Source of the DNA: Lewinellaceae bacterium | GTDB lineage: Bacteria > Bacteroidota > Bacteroidia > Chitinophagales > Saprospiraceae | Reading direction: 5' to 3' | Assembly (NCBI GenBank): GCA_020636075.1 | Contig: JACJYO010000006.1 | Span: 1-64,000 of the forward strand | Length of the DNA: 64,000 nt | In this document: positions 54,593 to 63,558 of the stretch, one piece after another | Numbering within the stretch: the stretch's first letter is position 1 | Layout of the letters: every line of letters begins with the position of its first letter | Made by a program: the position numbers and the translations under genes | The notes under the pieces: generated by a model | What the model was told of the DNA's origin: nothing | Databases searched by the model: none | Seen by the model: the letters and a program-made list of their open reading frames with translations, nothing else

Positions 54593-57500
54593 TTACTTCT
54601 TCCCATCCGGGTGGCAGGCATAACAAGCCGGGCTGGAGTACACATACCCGGAAACGTTATCGTGCTTGTCAGCCATGTCCGCCGGATCATCGTGTTCGTG
54701 GCAGTCGATGCAGCTGAAGGCCATAAAATTCCCGGAGGTGGTATGGCATTCGGAGCAGGTGTTCCATTCGTCTTTGTGTTTGCCGCTATAAATGGGGAAA
54801 TACATGTTGTCGTGATCAAAGGTGGAGGGGTCCCAGGCGGTTTCGTTGTGACAAAGGGTGCAATCCGTTGGGAAGCCTGCCGACAAGTGGTTGGGATTGT
54901 TGGCGCCATTGTAATCAGCCTGATGGCAGCCCACACAGGTATTGGGTGTGTTGTTGAAATTGCCGCCGATATGGCAATCGGTGCAATTGGGCACATTGGC
55001 ATGCGCGCCATTGAGGGGCCAGATAGTGTTGTGATCGAAGGTTGAGGGTACCCATGCGGTTTCGTCGTGGCATTGGGTACAGTCAGTAGGGAAACCGGCT
55101 GCGCTGTGGTTTGGATTAGTCGTGGCGTTGTAGTCAGCCTGGTGGCAGCCGACACAGGTATTGGGCGTGTTGTTGAAATTGCCGCCGATATGGCAATCGG
55201 TACAATTGATAATGCTGGCGTGTGCACCATTGAGCGGCCAGATGGTGTTGTGATCAAAGGTGGAAGGCACCCAGGCCGTTTCGTCGTGGCATTGCGTACA
55301 ATCGGTTGGGAAACCGGCTGCGCTGTGGTTGGGGTTGGTGGTGGCGTTGTAATCCGGCAAGTGGCAACCCACGCAGGTGTTGGGCGTGTTGTTGTAATTG
55401 CCGTTGTGGCATGCAGCACAATCGTTGGCGATAATCTGGTGAGCGCCGTTCAGCTGATAGTAGTTGTTGTGGATCGGGAAATCTGCCGGAATCCAGCCAT
55501 CGTTGGTGTGGCAGGTTTCACAATCGGTCGGAATGCCGAGCGCCTGGTGATTTGGATTGGTGGTGGCGTTGTAATCGGGCTGGTGGCAGCCGACACAGGT
55601 ATTGGGCGTGTTGTTGTAATTGCCGCCAACGTGGCAGTCGATACAGTTGGGCACACTGGCGTGCGCACCGGTAAGTGGCCAAACGGTGTTGTGGTCGAAG
55701 GTGGAAGGCACCCAACCGGTTTCGTTGTGGCACTGCGTACAATCGGTGGCAAACTGGTTGGCCAGGTGGTTGGGGTTGGTGGTGGCGTTGTAATCGGCCT
55801 GGTGGCAGCCCACGCAGGTATTTGGCGTGGTGGTATAGTTGCCGTTGGTGTGGCAGTCGATGCAATTGGGCACACTGGCATGCGCCCCGTTGAGCGGCCA
55901 AACCGTGTTGTGATTGAACGTTGACGGCGCCCAGGCATTTTCATCGTGACACTGGGTGCAGTCGGTCGGAAACTGATTGGCAGTATGGCTGGGGTTGGCC
56001 GATGCGTCGTAGTCGGGCTGGTGACAGCCTACGCAGGTATTCGGCGTGTTGTTGTAGTCGCCATTGTGGCAGGCCGCGCAGTCATTGGCAATGGCTGCGT
56101 GCGCGCCGTTGAGTGGGTAATAATTGTTGTGGATGGGGAATTCTGCCGGCATCCAGCCATCGGTGGTGTGGCAAGTTTCACAAGCTGTCGGGATGCCCAG
56201 AACTACGTGATTTGGGTTGGTGGTGGCATTGAAATCCGGTTGGTGACAGCCGACACAAGTATTGGGTGTGTTGGCGTAATTGCCGCCGATGTGGCAATCG
56301 GAGCAGTTGGGCACATTAGCGTGTGCGCCCGTGAGTGGCCATATCGTGTTATGATCAAATGTAGACGGTACCCAACCGTTTTCATTGTGACATTGGGTGC
56401 AGTCCGTTGAAAACTGATTGGTCACGTGGTTGGGGTTGGTGGTGGCATTGTAATCGGTTTGGTGGCAACCGACACAGGTATTGGGTGTGTTGTTGTAATT
56501 GCCACCGATGTGGCAATCGGTGCAGTTGGGCACATTGGCATGCGCCCCGTTGAGTGGCCACACCGTGTTGTGATCAAACGTAGCCGGTACCCAGCCGTTT
56601 TCATTGTGACATTGAGTGCAATCCGTTGAAAACTGGTTGGCTACGTGATTTGGATTGGTCGTGGCGTCGTAATCAGCCTGGTGGCAACTCACACAGGTAT
56701 TCGGCGTGTTGGTATAGTTGCCGCCGATATGGCAGTCGGTGCAGTTGGGTACGCTGGCGTGCGCACCGGTGAGCGGCCAAACGGTATTGTGATCAAAAGT
56801 GGACGGCGCCCAGGCATTTTCATCGTGGCATTGGGTGCAGTCTGTTGGGAACTGATTGGTTACGTGGTTGGGGTCGGTCGTGGCATTGAAATCGGCCTGG
56901 TGACAGCCGGCACAGGTATTGGGGGTGTTGTTGTAATTGCCGTTGTGGCAGGCCGCGCAGTCATTGGCAATGGCCGTGTGCGCACCGTTGAGTTGGTAAT
57001 AATTATTGTGGATGGGGAAGGTCGCGGGCATCCAGCCATCGCTGGTATGGCAGGTTTCGCAATCCGTCGGGATGCCGAGCGCCTGGTGGTTGGGGTTGGT
57101 GGTAGCGTCGTAGTCCGTTTGGTGGCAACCGGCGCAGGTATTTGGCGTATTGGTATAGTTGCCACCGATGTGGCAGTCGGAGCAGTTCGGCACGTTGGCA
57201 TGCGCTCCGGTAAGTGGCCAAATGGCATTGTGGTCGAAGGTGGACGGCGCCCAGGCATTTTCATTATGGCACTGGGTACAGTCGGTTGGGAACTGGTTGG
57301 CCGCGTGATTGGGGTCGGTAGTCGCGTCATAGTCGCCTTGGTGGCAGCCGACACAGGTATTTGGCGTATTGGAAAAATTACCGCCGATATGGCAGTCGGT
57401 ACAATTGGGCACGTTGGCATGCGCCCCGTTCAATGGCCAAACCAGGCTATGGTCGAAGGTTGTTGGCGACCAGGCGGCTTCGCTATGGCATTCGGTGCAG

Positions 57501-60500
57501 TTTGTTGAAAACTGGTTGGCGTTGTGGTCGGGATTGGTCGTGCCATCGTAATCCGCCTGGTGGCAACCCGCACAGGTGTTAGGGGTATTGTTGTAATCGC
57601 CGTTGTGGCAGGTGGCACACGCATTCGAAATGCTGGCGTGGGCACCGTTGAGCATGTAATAATTATCGTGAATTGGAAACAAGGCCGGCGCCCAGCCAGC
57701 AGTTGTATGGCAGGTTTCACAGTCAGTTGGAATACCGATCGCTGTGTGATTGGGATTGGTAGTAGCGTTAAAATCAACCGTGTGGCAGGCTGCGCATTCG
57801 GTTGGTGTTCCCTGGAATCCGTTCGTATGGCAATCGATGCAAGCCGTCGTCAGGTGCACTCCCGTGAGCGGGAAGGCCGTTGTATTGTGATCAAAAATCA
57901 CGGAGGCATCACCGGTGGGGTGGCAGGCCAGGCAGGCCTGATCCAGGTAGACGTAGCCGTTCACACCGGTGTGTTCATTGTCGGTAGTCGGATTGAGGTG
58001 ACAATTGGTGCAGGTTACCTCCATGTAGTTTGCCGGGTTACTGTGGCAATCCGTACAAACCGCCCATTCCCCTTCGTGCTTGCCGCTGTAAATCGGGAAA
58101 TACTGATTGTCGTGATCAAAATTTGATGGCGACCAGGTTGTTTCGCTGTGGCAAATGGCGCAATCCGTATTGAATTGAGCCGCCTGGTGATTAGGGTTGG
58201 TCGTGGCGTCGTAATCCGCCTGGTGGCATCCCGCACAGGTGTTGGGGGTATTGTTATAATCGCCGTTGTGGCAGGCTGCGCAGTCGTTGGCAATGGTTGC
58301 GTGTGCACCATTCAGTGGGTAATAATTGTCGTGCAAGGGGAAGGTTGCCGGCATCCAGCCATCACTGGTGTGGCAGGTTTCACAATCCGTTGGAATGCCA
58401 ATCGCATTGTGGTTGGGGTTGGTGGTAGCATCATACTGCGGTTGGTGGCACCCGGCACAGGTATTGGGCGTACTCGAATAGTTACCACTAGTATGGCAAT
58501 CGGTACAGTTGGGCACGCTGGCGTGTGCGCCCGTGAGTGGCCAGGTGGCATTGTGGTCGAAGGTTGCCGGTACCCAGGCGGTTTCACTGTGGCATTGCGT
58601 ACAGTCGTCGGGGAACAGGTTTGCGGTGTGGTCGGGATCGGTCGTTGCGGCATAATCAGCCTGGTGGCAGCCGGCACAGGTGTTGGGCGTATTGTTGTAA
58701 TTGCCGTTGTGGCAAGCCGCGCAATCGGTAGCGATGGCGGCATGTGCCCCGTTGAGTGGGTAATAATTGTCGTGCAACGGGAATGTTGCCGGCATCCAGC
58801 CATCACTGGTATGGCAGGTTTCACAATCGGTTGGAATACCGATTGCACCGTGGTTGGGGTTGGTAGTTGCATCGTATTGCGGCTGGTGACAGCCGGCGCA
58901 GGTATTTGGGGTATTGGTGAAATTGCCACCCAGGTGGCAATCGGTACAATTCGGCACACTGGCGTGTGCGCCGGTGAGCGGCCAGATATTATTATGATCA
59001 AAAGTAGCCGGGGTCCAGGCCGTTTCCGTGTGACACAGCGTGCAATCGTTGGGAAATTGACTCGCTGCGTGGTTGGGATTAGTGGTAGCGTCGTAATCGG
59101 CCTGGTGGCAACCGGCGCAGGTGTTCGGGGTGTTGTTGTAGTCGCCGTTGTGGCATCCGGCGCAGTCGTTTGCGATGGCCGCATGCGCACCGTTCAAGGG
59201 GTAATAATTATCGTGTATGGGGAATTCGGCCGGGTTCCAGGCGTCGGTCGTGTGACAGGTTGCACAATCGGTCTGGATGCCCAGCGCATTGTGGTCGGGA
59301 TTCGAAGTTTCCGCGTAATCGGCGTCGTGGCAACTGACACAATCTGTCGGGGTGCCCACATATCCATTGGCATGGCAGTCGATACATTGCGCCGTTTGGT
59401 GCGCCCCGGTTAGGGGAAACGCGGTATTGTTATGATCAAATACATCGGTTGCGTCGCCGGAAGGGTGGCAGGCCAGACAAGCCTGGTCGTTGTAACTGTA
59501 CCCGTTCACGCCGCCGTGTGCATCGTCCGTTTCAGGGTTTTGGTGACAACTTACACAGGTAAACTCGGCGTAGTTGCCCGGGTTTTTATGGCAATCCACA
59601 CATTCCATCCATGCGCCCTGGTGTTCGCCGCTGTAAATGGGGAAATAGTCCGCATCGTGTCGGGCAAAACTGGCCGGCATCCAGCCGGCATCGGTGGTGT
59701 GGCAGTCGGTGCAGGCGAGCGCAAAATTGGCGGCCTGGTGGTTGGGGTTTGCCGCCGCCTCGTAGTCGGCCTGGTGGCAGGCGTAGCAATCGGTGGGGGT
59801 GTTTGAAAATGTGCCTCCGCTGTGGCAGGCGGTGCAGTCGTTGATCTGGTGGCCTTTTTCCAATGGGAAAAAACTGTGATCCACGAGGGTGGTTCCCCAG
59901 TCGGTTTTGGCCGGGTCGTGGCAATCGACGCAGTTGGTTGAAAAACCTGCTTTGACGTGGTCGGGGCTTTTGGTCGCCTGAAAATCGTCGAGGTGGCAGT
60001 TGATACAGTCGTTGCCGATCCGGTCGAAGCGGAGTTGGGTTTCGGAAGTATGGCAATCTGTGCAGGAGGCCACAGCGTGTGCACCCAGGAGCGGAAAACC
60101 ATTGTCCTGATGCAATTCCGGAATAAAATCCACCAGCCAGTTTTCAGTATTGTGGCAACGGGTACAGTCCATGCCCAGCGTTTGCTGGTGGACATCCGTA
60201 TGGCAGGCAAAACAATCGGATTTTGCCTCTGAAAAAACAAGGCTTTCGTGGCAGGTCCGGCAATCTACCCGGATATGTTGGCCGGTAAGCGGAAAGTTCG
60301 TTTTGGTATGGCTGAATTTCGCAGTGTCCCAACCGATCTGCCAGCCTGTTGTTTTTGAAAAAACAGAGCCCTTGCGATCCCAGGCATCATAGGGGATCTC
60401 CCAACTGGTCGTCAGGTGACAGTCGGCGCAGTTGACCTTAAAGTCAGGGCCATGGGGTGATTGAGCATTAATATGGGAAGAGAAGCCCAAGCAGAAAAAT

Positions 60501-60667
60501 AGTACAACCCACTTCGCCCTGATCAAGTCGATTGACCAGGCGGCAAGTTGCCCGTTCTGTTCTGCGTTGGCGCAATAAATCGGTTTGTTAAACCTGGGAT
60601 AAATCAATTTAAAGGCGGTGCAAAACAAAAGAACAAATTCAATAATATTAATTTGTTCTAAAATCAT
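54593..60667 (-). CDS. Giant multihaem c-type cytochrome, 79 CxxCH motifs
   Basis: The 2024-residue frame contains 79 CxxCH motifs by hand count, or one haem per 25 residues. Most of the chain is a tandem repeat of about 70 residues with three haems each, built on WPLTGAHA-VPNCTDCH, NTPNTCVGCHQADY-NATTNPNH and FPTDCTQCH-ENAW. A second unit with NYYPLNGAHAAIANDCAACH alternates with it. A distinct module with YFPIYSGxH...W..C..CH recurs near the N-terminal quarter, in the middle and at the C-terminal end. The Met start at 60667 places the signal-like helix (AKWVVLFFCLGFSSHINAQ) about 50 residues in; a TTG at 60526 would give a normal signal peptide. It would lie outside the inner membrane and could span tens of nanometres as a molecular wire. 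CcsBA in the same cluster supplies haem attachment. Confidence 0.9.
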   Translation of the reverse strand: MILEQINIIEFVLLFCTAFKLIYPRFNKPIYCANAEQNGQLAAWSIDLIRAKWVVLFFCLGFSSHINAQSPHGPDFKVNCADCHLTTSWEIPYDAWDRKGSVFSKTTGWQIGWDTAKFSHTKTNFPLTGQHIRVDCRTCHESLVFSEAKSDCFACHTDVHQQTLGMDCTRCHNTENWLVDFIPELHQDNGFPLLGAHAVASCTDCHTSETQLRFDRIGNDCINCHLDDFQATKSPDHVKAGFSTNCVDCHDPAKTDWGTTLVDHSFFPLEKGHQINDCTACHSGGTFSNTPTDCYACHQADYEAAANPNHQAANFALACTDCHTTDAGWMPASFARHDADYFPIYSGEHQGAWMECVDCHKNPGNYAEFTCVSCHQNPETDDAHGGVNGYSYNDQACLACHPSGDATDVFDHNNTAFPLTGAHQTAQCIDCHANGYVGTPTDCVSCHDADYAETSNPDHNALGIQTDCATCHTTDAWNPAEFPIHDNYYPLNGAHAAIANDCAGCHNGDYNNTPNTCAGCHQADYDATTNPNHAASQFPNDCTLCHTETAWTPATFDHNNIWPLTGAHASVPNCTDCHLGGNFTNTPNTCAGCHQPQYDATTNPNHGAIGIPTDCETCHTSDGWMPATFPLHDNYYPLNGAHAAIATDCAACHNGNYNNTPNTCAGCHQADYAATTDPDHTANLFPDDCTQCHSETAWVPATFDHNATWPLTGAHASVPNCTDCHTSGNYSSTPNTCAGCHQPQYDATTNPNHNAIGIPTDCETCHTSDGWMPATFPLHDNYYPLNGAHATIANDCAACHNGDYNNTPNTCAGCHQADYDATTNPNHQAAQFNTDCAICHSETTWSPSNFDHDNQYFPIYSGKHEGEWAVCTDCHSNPANYMEVTCTNCHLNPTTDNEHTGVNGYVYLDQACLACHPTGDASVIFDHNTTAFPLTGVHLTTACIDCHTNGFQGTPTECAACHTVDFNATTNPNHTAIGIPTDCETCHTTAGWAPALFPIHDNYYMLNGAHASISNACATCHNGDYNNTPNTCAGCHQADYDGTTNPDHNANQFSTNCTECHSEAAWSPTTFDHSLVWPLNGAHANVPNCTDCHIGGNFSNTPNTCVGCHQGDYDATTDPNHAANQFPTDCTQCHNENAWAPSTFDHNAIWPLTGAHANVPNCSDCHIGGNYTNTPNTCAGCHQTDYDATTNPNHQALGIPTDCETCHTSDGWMPATFPIHNNYYQLNGAHTAIANDCAACHNGNYNNTPNTCAGCHQADFNATTDPNHVTNQFPTDCTQCHDENAWAPSTFDHNTVWPLTGAHASVPNCTDCHIGGNYTNTPNTCVSCHQADYDATTNPNHVANQFSTDCTQCHNENGWVPATFDHNTVWPLNGAHANVPNCTDCHIGGNYNNTPNTCVGCHQTDYNATTNPNHVTNQFSTDCTQCHNENGWVPSTFDHNTIWPLTGAHANVPNCSDCHIGGNYANTPNTCVGCHQPDFNATTNPNHVVLGIPTACETCHTTDGWMPAEFPIHNNYYPLNGAHAAIANDCAACHNGDYNNTPNTCVGCHQPDYDASANPSHTANQFPTDCTQCHDENAWAPSTFNHNTVWPLNGAHASVPNCIDCHTNGNYTTTPNTCVGCHQADYNATTNPNHLANQFATDCTQCHNETGWVPSTFDHNTVWPLTGAHASVPNCIDCHVGGNYNNTPNTCVGCHQPDYNATTNPNHQALGIPTDCETCHTNDGWIPADFPIHNNYYQLNGAHQIIANDCAACHNGNYNNTPNTCVGCHLPDYNATTNPNHSAAGFPTDCTQCHDETAWVPSTFDHNTIWPLNGAHASIINCTDCHIGGNFNNTPNTCVGCHQADYNATTNPNHSAAGFPTDCTQCHDETAWVPSTFDHNTIWPLNGAHANVPNCTDCHIGGNFNNTPNTCVGCHQADYNGANNPNHLSAGFPTDCTLCHNETAWDPSTFDHDNMYFPIYSGKHKDEWNTCSECHTTSGNFMAFSCIDCHEHDDPADMADKHDNVSGYVYSSPACYACHPDGKK

Positions 60668-60832
60668 GCAATCGGATTAAAATCTGGCAAATATTGCCTG
60701 TCAATTATCGGAATTGGGAAATCTGGGATTCGGTTGTTACGCGAAAGTTCTGTAGAAAATTGTTTCATAGAATTACATTAATGAGACTCTGTCAGACACA
60801 TGACACCTTTAAAAATGATTCCGAAACGGACC

Positions 60833-62662
60833 TTATCGATGGCAATCGATGCATTCAAACCGTTCAATTTTGTATAAAATAACGGTGCTACTGTCTACTG
60901 GTATGGGCTTGTGGCAGGCGGCACATGCAATCTCTGCATGCCGTCCTTCCAGTTTAAATTTTGTGCTATCGTGATTAAAATTTGCCGCCGCCCAGTCGGT
61001 AAAACCATGGCAGCGCTGACAATCAATTTCGTTGTTTTCATTTAGAAATTGATCGCCGTGGATATTGGTATGGCAATTTAAACATTTTGAATCCAGGCCT
61101 GAAAAGTTCCCAAACTGATTTTCATCACCATCAGGGGTGTGACATCCCGAACAGGACACCTGCTGGTGCGCGCCACGCAACGCGAACGCCGTTTGCTCGT
61201 GGTCAAAATGATTGGTGGTCCAGCTGGCCGGTTCATGACAACGGGTGCAATCCTGGCCGGGATAATATTTTTCACTGATCTCGCCCCGGTGCACGTCGTT
61301 GTGGCAATCCACACAACGGGTGCCGAGTTGAACAAACGACCACTTGCCGGCCTCGTTCAGGTGGCAGGCAAAACAAGGCGTGGCCAGGTGGGCGCCCTCC
61401 AGGGGGAATCCGGTTTTTTCATGCTGTTCAAAGCTGAACGTACTGCCCTGGAAGCCTTCCACCGAATGGCACTGGCTGCAATCCGGGCTGGCGCCATTTT
61501 TTACAAACTGCCCTTCGTGAAAATCGGTATGGCAAGACGTGCAATTTTGGTGCGCCAGAGTTTCGGTCATGCTGCCGCTGGTATGGCATTGGCGGCAATC
61601 GATGCCCTGGTGTTTGCCTTCCAGGGGGAATTCAGTCCGATCGTGGTTGAAGTTTTCCCAGGCGCTTTTTCCTCGAAAACCCGACTCGTTGTGGCATTCG
61701 GCACAATTGGTTCCAAACTTCCCGCTGTGCACATCGTCGTGGCAGCTGGCACAGGCAGTGGTGGCCAGGGCCAGGTGGTCCTGAAAAACCCGGCCGGCAC
61801 CAAGCGTCAGGTCGTGGCATTGCTTGCAATCGACTTGTTGGTGCCGGCCTTTGAGGGGGAAATGGGTACTACTGTGGTCAAAGTGTTTGTTGCCGGTAAA
61901 TACCGACCAGCCCTGTTCGGAGTGGCAACTTTTGCATTCGCCGCCAAGGTTTTGGTTGTGCGGATCGGAGTGGCAGCTGTTGCAGTTGGAAAATGCAATG
62001 CCGGCAAAGCGCTGAAATGTCTGGCCGGCGCGGGTTTCCTTTTGGTGACAATCTACACAAGCCACCTGGGCATGTTTTCCGAACAGGGCGAAGTTTGTTT
62101 TACTGTGATTAAAGTTTGCCGCAGGCGCAAACGCTGTCGTGTTGTGGCAGCGGGCGCAATCGGCGGATAGCGTGTTTTGATGGACGTCCGTGTGGCAGGC
62201 AGCGCATTGCTGACTCAAGCCGAGAAAAGTTTTTTTGTCGTTTTTGTATTTGGAGTCCTGGATATGGTCGGGTTTATGGCAGTCGCGGCACTCGGTTTTT
62301 TTGTGGGTACCGGTGAGTTTGTATCCCGTCCAATCGTGGTTAAAACTTTTTTCATCAAACCGGATCATCTCAAATTTCCGTCCGTGGTGTTCGCTGTGGC
62401 AGTCGAAGCAGTTTTTGGAGCGCACCTGGTTGGAGGCGTGATAGCCTTTCCCTTGTTGGATTCGGGAATTGATGGCTTTGTGGCATTCGAGGCACTTGGT
62501 ATCAGTAACACTTTTACCCAGCTCATGACATTTGGTACAGTTGAATACCCCCTCCAACTCGGCATGCGCCGCCGATAAATCGCCCGGGGAAATTTGGGCA
62601 AAACTTCCTGCAGGTGCACATATTAGCACAATAAAAATCCACGATGCGTACCAGTATCGCAT
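60833..62662 (-). CDS. Multihaem c-type cytochrome, 23 CxxCH motifs
   Basis: The 609-residue product has a signal peptide (ending PAGSFAQ) and 23 CxxCH motifs by hand count. Repeating elements are C..CHxDVHxG/xxxLxxxCxxCH and NFNHDxTxFxLxGxHxxxxCxxCH, with extra His residues that can serve as distal haem ligands. It is related in style to cytochrome c3/c7-type chains, and to the giant cytochrome next to it, but with a different repeat. It is the first gene of the minus-strand electron-transfer cluster, about 165 bases ahead of the giant cytochrome frame. A periplasmic electron carrier feeding the larger cytochrome is the simplest reading. Confidence 0.92.
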   Translation of the reverse strand: MRYWYASWIFIVLICAPAGSFAQISPGDLSAAHAELEGVFNCTKCHELGKSVTDTKCLECHKAINSRIQQGKGYHASNQVRSKNCFDCHSEHHGRKFEMIRFDEKSFNHDWTGYKLTGTHKKTECRDCHKPDHIQDSKYKNDKKTFLGLSQQCAACHTDVHQNTLSADCARCHNTTAFAPAANFNHSKTNFALFGKHAQVACVDCHQKETRAGQTFQRFAGIAFSNCNSCHSDPHNQNLGGECKSCHSEQGWSVFTGNKHFDHSSTHFPLKGRHQQVDCKQCHDLTLGAGRVFQDHLALATTACASCHDDVHSGKFGTNCAECHNESGFRGKSAWENFNHDRTEFPLEGKHQGIDCRQCHTSGSMTETLAHQNCTSCHTDFHEGQFVKNGASPDCSQCHSVEGFQGSTFSFEQHEKTGFPLEGAHLATPCFACHLNEAGKWSFVQLGTRCVDCHNDVHRGEISEKYYPGQDCTRCHEPASWTTNHFDHEQTAFALRGAHQQVSCSGCHTPDGDENQFGNFSGLDSKCLNCHTNIHGDQFLNENNEIDCQRCHGFTDWAAANFNHDSTKFKLEGRHAEIACAACHKPIPVDSSTVILYKIERFECIDCHR

Positions 62663-63104
62663 GCAAAGACGGGTTCAGGTGTAGCCATTGCTGGCATTGC
62701 TATTTTCATTGAAGTTTTTCCCAAGTTATCAGGGGGGAGGGAACGACCAGAATTCGGAAGTATCCCGATGGGTGGGCATTTAAGCGCAAGATAACCTCCC
62801 GGAGTTTTTTTTCCTGACATAAAAATGACTGAACCGGGAAAAATTAGTGCTGAATGGGTGCAGGGCCTATCCGGGTTATCGATGCAGCACCCGGTCGCGC
62901 CAACGGCGTACGCTCATCACGTCGAAGCGCTCGCCGTCGAATGGGATTTGCTTAACGGTTAGCTTCGATCAATATTCACAAATATAACCTGATTTTGCAG
63001 GAATATGCCGGCACGGGCAAATTGGATTGAGGCTCAAAAAATAGCCATAAAACAGTATATTTGACAAGGTGAAACCTTCCTGTTAACTGCTAAATGAACA
63101 CGTC
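62663..63104. other. Gene-free stretch ahead of the cytochrome cluster
   Basis: No gene can be supported over these 442 bases. A short minus-strand frame at about 62876-62968 (31 codons, ...GERFDVMSVRRWRDRVLHR) looks like a possible gene remnant but has no start or context. The promoter of the cytochrome cluster should lie at 62665-62760; the boxes could not be fixed. Confidence 0.5.
63056..63063 (+). promoter_or_regulatory. Bacteroidota -7 box ahead of the small membrane protein
   Basis: TATATTTG fits the TAnnTTTG -7 consensus and lies 42 bases before the start at 63105. No convincing TTTG -33 box stands at the usual distance. Confidence 0.4.
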
Positions 63105-63470
63105 ATGTCCAAAAGTGCAACCTCCGTTTTTTACTTTGGTATTTACCTGCTTTTGACCGGGCTTGCCCTGCTCACTGCGCCAAACATGTTGCTCGGCCTG
63201 TTTGGCTTAGCCGAAACCTCCGAGGTTTGGATACGGGTAGTGGGTATGTTGGTGTTGCTCCTGAGCGGTTATTACATCATAGCGGCCCGACACGATCTGC
63301 GGCCGTTTTTCCAAATGTCGGTGTACCTGCGTGCGTCGGTCATTCTGTTCTTTGCCATATTCGTAGGCATGGGCATGGTGGGGGCGCCGCTGTTGCTTTT
63401 CGGGCTGATCGATCTGGCCGGCGCATTATGGACGCTGCAGGCACTTAAAGGGGAGCGTTCGCCAACGTAA
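63105..63470 (+). CDS. Small four-helix membrane protein, unknown function
   Basis: The 121-residue protein has four likely transmembrane helices (FYFGIYLLLTGLALLTAPNML, VGMLVLLLSGYYIIAA, ASVILFFAIFVGMGMV, LLLFGLIDLAGALWTLQAL). A short basic loop (RHDLRPFFQM) links the second and third. I do not recognise a named family. A TATATTTG box lies 42 bases upstream. Confidence 0.7.
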   Translation: MSKSATSVFYFGIYLLLTGLALLTAPNMLLGLFGLAETSEVWIRVVGMLVLLLSGYYIIAARHDLRPFFQMSVYLRASVILFFAIFVGMGMVGAPLLLFGLIDLAGALWTLQALKGERSPT

Positions 63471-63490
63471 CGCCGACTGTTAGTCGGCGT
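63470..63490. terminator. Hairpin between convergent genes
   Basis: ACGCCGACT (63470-63478) and AGTCGGCGT (63482-63490) form a perfect 9-bp stem with a three-base loop. It follows the small membrane protein gene directly. The adjoining AAAAA run on the plus strand gives no proper U-tail in either direction. Confidence 0.5.
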
Positions 63491-63558
63491 AAAAATCAGA
63501 GTCACTCGAAACTTTTAACGAGCAAAAAATCTCTAACCACCCCAAGTCCTAAAAAAAC

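Noticed and set aside
55067..59413. Long plus-strand open frames opposite the giant cytochrome (such as 55067-55924, 56645-57508, 58148-59413)
   Set aside because: They are Val/Gly/Ile-rich mirror frames of the repeat, without starts of their own, domains or conserved context.
54600..59800. Regularly spaced direct repeats that could suggest a CRISPR array or satellite DNA
   Set aside because: The repeats are the codons of the three-haem protein unit, keep one frame over 6 kb and vary at third positions.
62876..62968. A 31-codon minus-strand frame ending RRWRDRVLHR
   Set aside because: It looks protein-like, but it has no start codon, no neighbours in frame and no recognised family; left as a possible remnant.
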